From: JBGOUV01 sp041477815
Lineage (GTDB): Bacteria; Acidobacteriota; Terriglobia; Bryobacterales; JACQDG01
Direction of reading: 5' to 3'
Assembly (NCBI GenBank): GCA_041477815.1
Contig: JBGOUV010000221.1
Location: forward strand, 1-11,622
Length of the DNA stretch: 11,622 nt
Shown here: in pieces, positions 6,372 through 11,622 of the stretch
How positions within the stretch are numbered: the first letter of the stretch is position 1
Layout: the number at the start of each line of letters is the position of its first letter
The notes under the pieces: model-generated
What the model was told of the DNA's origin: nothing
The model's database searches: none
The model's input: only the letters and a program-made list of their open reading frames with translations
Made by a program: the position numbers and the translations under genes

Positions 6372-7085
6372 TCAACCGGATATGGCCGTGGACCCAGCCA
6401 TCTGTCCCGCCGTAACAAACCCGTAGCCGTGGTCGTAGAGGCGCGGGATCAGCAGGCGCAGAGCGCGAATGGTGGGGCGGCGGTCCACCTGCGAGGAAGT
6501 GCGGTCCCCGTCGTGGAGGCAGATGATCCCCCCGGGGGAGGCCTGCGTCTCCACGTGACGGGCGATCTCCTCGGCTTCCCACTCCCAGTCGTAGCCGATC
6601 ACCGTCCACATCACGCCGGTGAGGCCGAACTCGGCCAGAACGGACCGCAGGCCGAACCAGCGTAGTCCGTAGGGGGCCCGAAACAGCCGGGCGCACGCGC
6701 CGGTGGCCTGGAGAATCGCCTTCTGGGTGTCGCCAATCTCCCGCCGGAGGCGGGCCGGGCCGCAGCCGAGCAGACGGGGATGATCATAGGTATGGTTGCC
6801 GATCTCGTGTCCGGCCGCGGCCACCTGACGGGAGAGGTGCGGCAGGCGTTCGATATTGGCTCCGCACTGGAAAAACGTCGCTCGGATGGCGTGGACGTCA
6901 AGGATCTCGAGCACCTCCAGGGTAGCCGGGCTGGGACCGTCGTCGAAGGTAAGGGCGAGGAGCTTCTGGTTCCGCGGTCCGCGCCAGATGCTGGGTCCGA
7001 ACAGGGTCGCCGAACGCCCGCGGGCGCCGTAGCCCGCCACTGCCGCCCCGGCGGCCGCCACCGCTATCCCTAACTCTGCCACCAT
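6372..7085 (-). CDS. Polysaccharide deacetylase (NodB domain, CE4 family)
   Basis: A 237-residue metal-dependent deacetylase that removes acetyl groups from N-acetylated sugars in a polysaccharide; the substrate cannot be read from sequence. All five CE4 motifs are present. Motif 1 is TFDDGPS (46-52, catalytic and metal Asp D48/D49). Motif 2 is HEIGNHTYDHP, with metal ligands H98 and H102. Motif 3 is RAPYG (136-140), motif 4 is WTVIGYDW (160-167), and motif 5 is ICLHDG (188-193). The first 20 residues (GIAVAAAGAAVAGYG) form a hydrophobic Ala/Gly-rich stretch, probably a signal peptide or membrane anchor placing the enzyme outside the cytoplasm. It is divergent from the GT-C-like membrane protein, with overlapping -10 elements, so the two may be co-regulated in envelope or exopolysaccharide synthesis. 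Confidence 0.9.
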   Translation of the reverse strand: MVAELGIAVAAAGAAVAGYGARGRSATLFGPSIWRGPRNQKLLALTFDDGPSPATLEVLEILDVHAIRATFFQCGANIERLPHLSRQVAAAGHEIGNHTYDHPRLLGCGPARLRREIGDTQKAILQATGACARLFRAPYGLRWFGLRSVLAEFGLTGVMWTVIGYDWEWEAEEIARHVETQASPGGIICLHDGDRTSSQVDRRPTIRALRLLIPRLYDHGYGFVTAGQMAGSTAISG

Positions 7086-7091
7086 CCATAC

Positions 7092-7098
7092 TATTATG
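7092..7098. promoter_or_regulatory. Overlapping divergent -10 elements
   Basis: The seven bases TATTATG read TATTAT on the plus strand (7092-7097), 6 nt before the TTG start at 7104. They read CATAAT on the minus strand (7098-7093), 7 nt before the deacetylase ATG. Both resemble -10 boxes, so one near-symmetric element could fire in both directions or force the two genes to compete. No clear -35 is seen on either side. Confidence 0.4.
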
Positions 7099-7103
7099 AA
7101 CGT

Positions 7104-8603
7104 TTGCAGACCACAGAATCACGTTTTGTGGCCGTCTTCGCGGCGGTGCTGGTCATCTTCACCAGCCTCCCGTACATAGCAGGGATACAGCTTCCCTTCC
7201 CCGACTCGCGGTTCGACCAGGTCCTGAGCTTCGACGCCGACTTCCACTCCTATTTCGCTTTCATGCGGCAGGCGCGCGACGGGCAGTGGCTGTTCCACAG
7301 CCCCTACACTTCGGAGCCCCACGCGCCTGCCCTGTTCAACCTGGAGTGGCTGGTGTTCGGCAAGCTGGCGCGGCTGCTGGGCGGGTCGCTGGAGGCGGCG
7401 ATGCACCTGGAGCGCGTGGCCGGCATCTTTCTGCTCGCGTTCGGTCTGTACCGCCTTTGTTCCCTGTTGCTGGCGGGAGAAGGGAGGCGCCGCTTTGCCT
7501 TCGCCCTGGTTTTGCTGGGCGGCGGATTCGGCTGGATACCCCATGTACCGGTGATGGGCAAGCGGTTTCCCCAGTTTGCGAGTCCCGACATGTATGCGGG
7601 AGTGCATCCCTTCTTTTGGATGCTGATAGCGCCCCATTTCCTGCTGCCCCAGGCGCTGGCGGTGTGGACCCTCGTCATGGTGCTTACCCATCGCTACGTG
7701 GCGGCGGCCGCGCTGCTGCTGGCAACCGGGGCTATGCGCCCCTTTGACATGCTGCAGCTTTCGGCCGCCATCGGTCTGTTTGGCTTGCTGCGACGGTCGC
7801 TTCCGGCGCTGGCGGTGGTGGCGGCGACTCTGCCGCTGTGGCTCCACTATGTGTGGATCTTCAAGTTCCATCCCATCTTCCAATGGTGGAGCATCCAGAA
7901 CGTCTTTCCTCCCCGGCCGCCGGCTATGCTGGCCGTGAGCCTCGGTCTGGGCGGTCTGCTGTTCCTCTGGGCCCGCTTCGGACTGCCCGACCTGCGACAT
8001 CCGGACAGCCAGCCGGCCCCCCGGGTCCTGCTGGCGTGCTGCGCCCTGTGCAGCCTGGCGCTGTTCTACAGTTTTCCGCTCCTCAGCTTCAGTCTGCAGA
8101 TCATCACTACCCTGGCTATCCCGGTGGTGCTGATCGGCGTCACGCGGCTGCAGCCGCATCGGGGGTGGCTGGTCCTGCTGGTGCTCAACTCCCTGACCTC
8201 GGCGGTGCTATGGCGGGCGTCGATCTACGACCTGGAGCAGGGGAATCATCGGACGCCTCACGACCTGCTGGCCGCCTACGACTGGCTGGCCCGCCACAGC
8301 CGGCCGCGGGAGCTGGTCCTGGCCGGCGAGCAGGACTCCAACCGTCTGCCCCGCTACGCCCCGGTCACCGTGTTTTGGGGCTACTTCACCACGGTGAATT
8401 ACACCGACAAGAAAGGACTGCTGCAGAAGTTCTTCGACCCCAGCACGACGGCGGAGTGGCGGCGCAACTTTCTGGTGCATCACCGCTTTCGCTACGTGCT
8501 GTTGCGGGCCGACCACGCGCCGCCGGCGGGTCCGCTCCAAGAAATGTTCCGCAACGCCACGGCGGTCATTTATCGGGTGGACCTCACCGCACCGCCGCCG
8601 TAA
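7104..8603 (+). CDS. Polytopic membrane protein, GT-C glycosyltransferase-like
   Basis: A 499-residue integral membrane protein with about ten or eleven hydrophobic segments (for example 8-28, 104-124, 131-146, 170-192, 197-216, 235-254, 273-292, 307-327, 330-348 and 354-370) and a soluble C-terminal domain (about 375-499). The first loop after segment 1 holds SFDADFHSYFAFMRQARDGQW (42-62) and then SPYTSEPHAPALFN. An acidic first loop followed by Y-F-x-Q-A-x-x-G and P-Y-T-x-E is typical of GT-C enzymes, which move sugars from polyprenyl-phosphate donors at the membrane; the assignment rests on topology and this loop only. The first in-frame start is TTG 7104, 6 nt after TATTAT; GTG 7128 is an alternative, and neither has an RBS. 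It is divergent from a polysaccharide deacetylase, which supports a polysaccharide or envelope role. Confidence 0.7.
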   Translation: MQTTESRFVAVFAAVLVIFTSLPYIAGIQLPFPDSRFDQVLSFDADFHSYFAFMRQARDGQWLFHSPYTSEPHAPALFNLEWLVFGKLARLLGGSLEAAMHLERVAGIFLLAFGLYRLCSLLLAGEGRRRFAFALVLLGGGFGWIPHVPVMGKRFPQFASPDMYAGVHPFFWMLIAPHFLLPQALAVWTLVMVLTHRYVAAAALLLATGAMRPFDMLQLSAAIGLFGLLRRSLPALAVVAATLPLWLHYVWIFKFHPIFQWWSIQNVFPPRPPAMLAVSLGLGGLLFLWARFGLPDLRHPDSQPAPRVLLACCALCSLALFYSFPLLSFSLQIITTLAIPVVLIGVTRLQPHRGWLVLLVLNSLTSAVLWRASIYDLEQGNHRTPHDLLAAYDWLARHSRPRELVLAGEQDSNRLPRYAPVTVFWGYFTTVNYTDKKGLLQKFFDPSTTAEWRRNFLVHHRFRYVLLRADHAPPAGPLQEMFRNATAVIYRVDLTAPPP

Positions 8604-8660
8604 GGAGGCGGATCCGCGCGCCCGGCTGAACCCTCCGCTCCCTCCCCGTCGCGGCCTGGG

Positions 8661-8669
8661 TGGTACCAT
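8661..8669 (+). promoter_or_regulatory. Extended -10 (TGG-TACCAT) of polX
   Basis: TACCAT at 8664-8669 is preceded by TG at the extended -10 position. It ends 3 nt before ATG 8673 and 12 nt before ATG 8682. Transcription would begin near 8676, which favours 8682 as start codon with a 5-6 nt leader and no RBS. Confidence 0.4.
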
Positions 8670-8681
8670 GAAATGCGCGGG

Positions 8682-10415
8682 ATGGAAAACGCCGAGATTG
8701 CCGCCCTGCTCTACGAAACCGCCGACCTGATGGAGATCGCGGCGGAGGACCCCTTCCGCATCCGCAGCTACCGCAACGGCGCCGCCGCCCTCGAGTCGCA
8801 TCCCGACCGCGTCGCCGACATCGTCGCCGATCCCAACCGCGACGTCACCGCCATCCGAGGCATCGGCAAGGGCCTGGCCGCGGTCCTTCGTGATATCGTG
8901 CAGCGCGGCAGCTTCGACCGCCGCGATCAGCTCCTCGAAAAATACCCTCCCACGGCGCTGGAGCTGCTCAAGATCCAAGGACTCGGTCCCAAGAGTATTG
9001 CCCTCATCTACCAGCACTACCGGTGTTCGACGATCGACGACCTGGAGCGTCTCTGTCGCGACGGGAAGCTGCGCCTGCTGCCGCGGATGGGCGAGAAGCT
9101 GGAGCAGAAGGTCCTGCGTTCGATCGAGAGCTACCGGCGCAGCGGATCGCGATACCTGCTCGACTTCGCCGACCGTACGGCGCGCGAGCTGGTAGCCTAT
9201 TTATCGGATACACCGGGAGTGGACCGGGTGACGCCGGCGGGGAGCCTGCGGCGCGGGCGCGAGACGGTCGGTGACCTGGACATGCTGGTGACCGGACCCC
9301 AGCCGGGGCCGGCCCTGGAACACTTCTCCCGGTATCCCCGCATCCGCGAAGTCCTGGCCACGGGGGAGAACAAGTACAGCGCCAAGATCGGCCACGAGGG
9401 CCTCCAGGTAGACGTGCGGGTGCTGGACCGCTCGAGCTACGGCAGCGCCCTGCAGTACTTCACCGGCAGCAAGGACCACAACGTCAGCCTGCGCCAGCGG
9501 GCCATCCGCATGGGTTTCAAACTGAGCGAGTACGGCCTGTTTCGCGCCGCCGACGAGTCGCGGGTAGCGGGCGCCACCGAGGAGGAGGTCTACGCCGCGC
9601 TGGGTCTCGCCTGGATCCCGCCCGAGCTGCGCGAGAACACCGGGGAGATCGAGGCCGCCGCCGCTGGGTCGCTGCCCGAGTTAGTTGAGCTGAGACACAT
9701 GCGGGGCGACGTCCACATGCACACCACCGCCACCGACGGCCGCAACTCCATCGCCGAAATGGCCGCCGCCGCCCAGGCCGCCGGATACGAGTACCTGGCT
9801 ATCACCGACCACTCCCAGGCCCTAGCCATGGCCAACGGCCTGGACGAGCGCCGCATCGTCGAGCAGATCGCCGAGATCCGCCGCATCAACCGGGATTTTC
9901 CGGGACTCACCATTCTGGCCGGGTGCGAGGTGGACATCCGGCAGGACGGCGCCATGGACCTGGACGACGACGCCCTCGCCCAGCTCGACATCGTCATCGG
10001 CAGCGTCCACAGCTACATGAATCAGGATACTACCCAGATGACCGACCGCCTGCTGCGCGCCATAGAGAATCCCTACCTGAACGTGCTCGGCCACCCCACC
10101 GGCCGGATTCTGCTGCGGCGGGAGGGATATCCCTACGACTTTGAGCGGGTCGTGACGGAGGCCGTCAGGCGCGGGATTCATTTCGAGATCAACGCCAGCC
10201 CCGAGCGCCTGGACTTGGGCGCGAACCTGGTGCGCGCCGCCCGAGCCAAGGGAGCGAAGTTCGTCCTTTCGACCGACGCCCACCACGTCCGGCAACTGGA
10301 CAACATGAAGTACGGGGTGTGGATGGCCCGGCGCGGGTGGCTCGGCCCTTCTGATATTCTGAATACCCAGGACGCCGCCGGATTTCAAGCGGCCCTGCGG
10401 AGACCTCCCTCATGA
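8682..10415 (+). CDS. polX: DNA polymerase/3'-5' exonuclease PolX
   Basis: A 577-residue family X DNA polymerase fused to a PHP phosphoesterase domain, used in gap filling and end processing during base excision or end-joining repair. Numbered from ATG 8682, the N-terminal 8-kDa-like region with helix-hairpin-helix motifs (IRGIGKGLA, IQGLGPKS, LPRMGEK) covers about 1-150. The polymerase palm has GSLRRGRETVGDLDMLV, with metal Asp residues D198 and D200, and the third Asp D244 in LQVDVRV. YFTGSKDHNVSLR belongs to the fingers/thumb. The PHP domain begins DVHMHTTATDG (343-353) and continues with ITDHS, GCEVDI, IGSVHS, GHPTGR and STDAHH (530-535), so its metal ligands look complete. MENAEIAALLYETADLMEI is the usual PolX N-terminus, which favours 8682 over the ATG at 8673. 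The stop overlaps yfiT as ATGA. Confidence 0.95.
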   Translation: MENAEIAALLYETADLMEIAAEDPFRIRSYRNGAAALESHPDRVADIVADPNRDVTAIRGIGKGLAAVLRDIVQRGSFDRRDQLLEKYPPTALELLKIQGLGPKSIALIYQHYRCSTIDDLERLCRDGKLRLLPRMGEKLEQKVLRSIESYRRSGSRYLLDFADRTARELVAYLSDTPGVDRVTPAGSLRRGRETVGDLDMLVTGPQPGPALEHFSRYPRIREVLATGENKYSAKIGHEGLQVDVRVLDRSSYGSALQYFTGSKDHNVSLRQRAIRMGFKLSEYGLFRAADESRVAGATEEEVYAALGLAWIPPELRENTGEIEAAAAGSLPELVELRHMRGDVHMHTTATDGRNSIAEMAAAAQAAGYEYLAITDHSQALAMANGLDERRIVEQIAEIRRINRDFPGLTILAGCEVDIRQDGAMDLDDDALAQLDIVIGSVHSYMNQDTTQMTDRLLRAIENPYLNVLGHPTGRILLRREGYPYDFERVVTEAVRRGIHFEINASPERLDLGANLVRAARAKGAKFVLSTDAHHVRQLDNMKYGVWMARRGWLGPSDILNTQDAAGFQAALRRPPS

Positions 10416-10939
10416 GTGACGACCTGCGGTACCCCATCGGCAAGTTTGACATCGAAGGTCCCATTACCCCCGAGCGCCTGCGGCAGTGGATCGGCGAGAT
10501 TGCGGCCGCGCCCGGCCAGTTGCGCGCCGCCGTGGCCGGACTCACCGAGGCCCAGCTCGATACGCCCTACCGTCCCGGCGGGTGGACGGTGCGCCAGGTG
10601 GTCCACCACGTGCCCGACAGCCACATCAACAGCTACTGCCGCTTCCGCCTGGCCCTCACCGAAGAGGCGCCCATCATCAAGCCCTACGACGAGGGACGCT
10701 GGGCCGGGCTGCCCGACGCCAGCACGGCTCCGGTGGAGCTGTCCCTGGCCCTGCTGGAATCGCTCCACCGGCGCTGGGTGGTGCTGCTCGAATCGCTGAC
10801 CGGGGCCGAGTGGGACCGCCGGTTTCTCCATCCGGAGCTGGGGGAGCGGACGCTGCGCGCGACCGCCGGCCTGTACGCCTGGCACGGGCGGCATCATGTG
10901 GCCCACGTCACCAGCCTGCGCGGCCGCATGGGCTGGTAA
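10412..10939 (+). CDS. YfiT/DinB-family metal-dependent protein (putative BstA-type transferase)
   Basis: A 175-residue four-helix-bundle protein of the DinB/YfiT superfamily. It starts LRYPIGKF, a YfiT signature. YRPGGWTVRQVVHHVPDSH gives the first metal histidine (H65 or H66), and YAWHGRHHVAH gives the H-x3-H pair (H161 and H165). IKPYDEGRWAGL and SLALLESLHRRWVVLLESL are also typical. Members include the Bacillus protein YfiT and the bacillithiol S-transferase BstA, which conjugates bacillithiol to toxic electrophiles. Whether this host makes bacillithiol cannot be told from the window. Its ATG overlaps the polX stop as ATGA, so the two are translationally coupled; pairing a detoxification protein with a repair polymerase fits a genotoxic-stress role, by inference. 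Confidence 0.87.
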   Translation: MSDDLRYPIGKFDIEGPITPERLRQWIGEIAAAPGQLRAAVAGLTEAQLDTPYRPGGWTVRQVVHHVPDSHINSYCRFRLALTEEAPIIKPYDEGRWAGLPDASTAPVELSLALLESLHRRWVVLLESLTGAEWDRRFLHPELGERTLRATAGLYAWHGRHHVAHVTSLRGRMGW

Positions 10940-10948
10940 TAAGATGGG

Positions 10949-10975
10949 GGCCGGGGGCCAGCGGCCGGGGGCCAG
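10949..10975 (+). repeat. Tandem GC-rich repeat, two copies of a 13-mer
   Basis: GGCCGGGGGCCAG occurs at 10949-10961 and again at 10963-10975, with a period of 14. It begins 10 bases after the yfiT stop and precedes the membrane-protein fragment. It could be a polymerase-slippage scar or simple intergenic repeat. Confidence 0.7.
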
Positions 10976-10995
10976 GGAGACGTGGTCCGGGATCA

Positions 10996-11277
10996 GTTGG
11001 GCTAGCCGGCGCAGCCGTCTGGCTCACTTCCCTCGGCCCCTGGCTCCTCGGCCTTTCCGCCCTACTACTAATCATAGGCTTCTGCCAGCTTTACATCGGG
11101 CCGGTCTCGCTTCCCGCGCGCAAGCCAGCGAAGACCCCTACCCGCTGGACGGAGATGCCACGGGTGCCTGACAAATTGGTTGACAATGAGAAATACCGGC
11201 ATTCTAATAGGGGTGAATGCGGGCGCGCTGGGCTCGGGCGCCGGAAGTGTGTGCCGGCTGAGAATCGGAGGATTTAG
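10996..11277 (+). pseudogene. Start-less fragment of a small membrane protein
   Basis: This frame encodes VGLAGAAVWLTSLGPW, then LLGLSALLLIIGFCQLY, then a polar tail with several Lys and Arg. The hydrophobic section (10996-11097) has C-rich third codon positions, typical of true coding sequence here, and looks like one long or two short membrane helices. No start codon precedes it in frame after the tandem repeat, and the frame beyond about 11160 runs through a promoter to a TAG at 11277. It is best read as the 3' part of a lost gene. The Leu-Gly-rich helix followed by a Tyr and basic tail slightly recalls MerT-type transporters, but I cannot assign it. Confidence 0.35.
11180..11208 (+). promoter_or_regulatory. 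Strong sigma70-type promoter
   Basis: A perfect TTGACA (11180-11185) is separated by exactly 17 bp from TCTAAT (11203-11208, 5 of 6 matches). Transcription should start near 11215. TGACAA is repeated at 11169-11174 and 11181-11186, 12 bp apart, overlapping the -35, and could be an operator. It is the best promoter in the window and points at the non-coding stretch. Confidence 0.65.
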
Positions 11278-11299
11278 GCCGACCGGCCGGTCGGCCTAA
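11274..11299. repeat. Perfect 26-bp palindrome
   Basis: TTAGGCCGACCGG (11274-11286) is followed immediately by its exact reverse complement (11287-11299). As RNA it would form an 11-bp stem with a GGCC loop. As DNA it could bind a dimeric protein. The 5' arm recurs at 11385-11397. Confidence 0.9.
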
Positions 11300-11383
11300 C
11301 ACGACAGCGGCAGATTGAGAAATGTCCATGAAGTCGTTGGAGTGCAAGCACTTATCAGCCGGGATCGGATGGAGCGGTTTCGG

Positions 11384-11397
11384 TTTAGGCCGACCGG
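11384..11397 (+). repeat. Second copy of the palindrome's left arm
   Basis: TTTAGGCCGACCGG matches 11273-11286 exactly over 14 bases, 111 bp apart. Here the right arm is missing, but the start of the segment is complementary to 11434-11438 (CTAAA) and its end to CCGGTC at 11454-11459. Confidence 0.85.
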
Positions 11398-11554
11398 GCC
11401 AGTTTTATGCAGACGGGTCAATTAGGAGTTGGACTAAACCGCTATCGCGGTAACCGGTCTACAGGCGTCCAGGTCCTAGCAGGGCACAATAGACATCAAG
11501 ACATAGGTTCGTAGCTCTGGTTCTCCCAGGGGCTCCGATTGCGGAACCATAGGA

Positions 11555-11583
11555 GGGGCTGCCGAGCAGCCCCATTCTGTTTC
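11555..11583 (+). terminator. Intrinsic-terminator-like hairpin
   Basis: GGGGCTGC (11555-11562) pairs perfectly with GCAGCCCC (11566-11573) around a CGA loop, followed by ATTCTGTTT, a fair but interrupted U run. The hairpin ends 13 nt before the AAAGGAG that serves the next gene, so it could act as an attenuator. AGGGGCT occurs also at 11528-11534 and could compete for the same 3' strand. Confidence 0.65.
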
Positions 11584-11585
11584 AC

Positions 11586-11622
11586 AAAAGGAGCTTACCG
11601 ATGACCTCCCTACGTCAACGCA
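11586..11622 (+). CDS. Start of a gene cut by the right edge; possible tyrosine recombinase
   Basis: AAAGGAG (11587-11593) is a near-perfect Shine-Dalgarno, 7 nt before ATG 11601, the strongest RBS in the window. Only seven codons are visible: MTSLRQR. Many site-specific tyrosine recombinases, including those accompanying IS91-type elements, begin MTxLRQRM, so that is the best guess, but seven residues prove little. The coding part begins at 11601; the RBS is included in the span. The structured region and promoter upstream fit the left end of a mobile element. Confidence 0.45.

Larger units (their letters stand above)
11215..11582 (+). ncRNA. Candidate structured leader or non-coding RNA (about 365 nt)
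   Basis: This stretch runs from the predicted transcription start to an intrinsic-terminator-like hairpin and holds no convincing ORF. It is full of self-complementary segments. GCCGG/CCGGC pair at 11240-11258. A perfect 26-bp palindrome lies at 11274-11299. One palindrome arm is repeated at 11384-11397. CGGTTTAG (11381-11388) is complementary to CTAAACCG (11434-11441). ACCGC-TATC-GCGGT forms a hairpin at 11438-11451, and TGGTTC/GAACCA pair at 11518-11549. It may be an untranslated leader controlling the gene at 11601, an independent small RNA, or the structured end of a mobile element. I do not recognise tmRNA, RNase P RNA, SRP RNA or a known riboswitch in it. Confidence 0.4.

Noticed and set aside
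7119..8159. 346-codon minus-strand open frame inside the GT-C-like gene
   Set aside because: Gln/Arg/His-rich antisense shadow with no domain pattern; the plus strand gives well-formed membrane helices.
8208..9017. Minus-strand open frame across the GT-C/polX boundary
   Set aside because: Spans the complement of two well-supported genes and their promoter; no recognisable domain.
10486..10939. Upstream part of the plus-strand frame overlapping yfiT
   Set aside because: It is an Arg/Gly/Ala-rich out-of-frame shadow of yfiT; only its downstream hydrophobic part (from 10996) looks truly coding.
11294..11434. Integron attC site (GCCTAAC ... GTTGGAC fit the RYYYAAC/GTTRRRY boxes, 141 bp)
   Set aside because: The boxes are very degenerate, the inner L/R boxes do not pair as in attC, GCCTAAC is part of the palindrome, and no cassette array is present.
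11215..11582. Known RNAs: tmRNA, RNase P RNA, SRP RNA, tRNA, IS110 bridge RNA or IscB-type omega RNA
   Set aside because: No signature sequences of the housekeeping RNAs; no tRNA cloverleaf or CCA end; the visible start of the next gene (MTSLRQR) does not resemble IS110 transposases or IscB.
1..11622. CRISPR array
   Set aside because: No regularly spaced repeats; the only direct repeats are two-copy elements near 10949 and 11273/11384.

Overview
The window is GC-rich bacterial chromosome, densely packed with single-copy housekeeping and accessory genes on both strands. Gene types, small gene groups and frequent start codons without a Shine-Dalgarno sequence (TAnnnT hexamers 6-8 nt before the start) suggest an Acidobacteriota-like organism, perhaps near Solibacter/Bryobacterales. 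That taxonomic guess is inference only; there is no rRNA or other marker here.

Layout: (1) 1-1862, minus strand: a PaaK/CapK-like adenylate-forming enzyme overlapping by TGATG a membrane-protein gene that runs off the left edge. (2) 1948-5658, plus strand: mobA (molybdenum cofactor guanylyltransferase), then argC and argB overlapping by GTGA (second and third steps of arginine synthesis), then a stand-alone MoeA-like molybdopterin-binding protein. Two molybdenum-cofactor genes therefore bracket argCB. Between mobA and argC, on the minus strand, lies a decayed Phd/VapC toxin-antitoxin module: the antitoxin carries several frameshifts and the toxin is cut after 16 codons. (3) 5748-7085, minus strand: a CxxC redoxin and a NodB-type polysaccharide deacetylase. 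(4) 7104-8603, plus strand: a polytopic GT-C-like membrane protein, divergent from the deacetylase with overlapping -10 elements. (5) 8682-10939, plus strand: DNA polymerase X (polymerase plus PHP domain) overlapping by ATGA a YfiT/DinB-family metal-dependent protein.

(6) 10940-11622 has no intact gene until the last 22 bases and is the most unusual part. It holds a GC-rich tandem repeat, a start-less fragment of a membrane protein, a very good sigma70-type promoter (TTGACA-17-TCTAAT), and then about 365 bases of non-coding sequence. This stretch contains a perfect 26-bp palindrome, a second copy of one palindrome arm, several further complementary segments, and an intrinsic-terminator-like hairpin placed just before a strong ribosome binding site. 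The gene that starts there (MTSLRQR...) is cut by the window edge; its first seven residues recall the N-terminus of certain tyrosine recombinases. I read this as a candidate structured, possibly switching, leader or non-coding RNA at the edge of a mobile element. It is the best candidate in the window for something undescribed.
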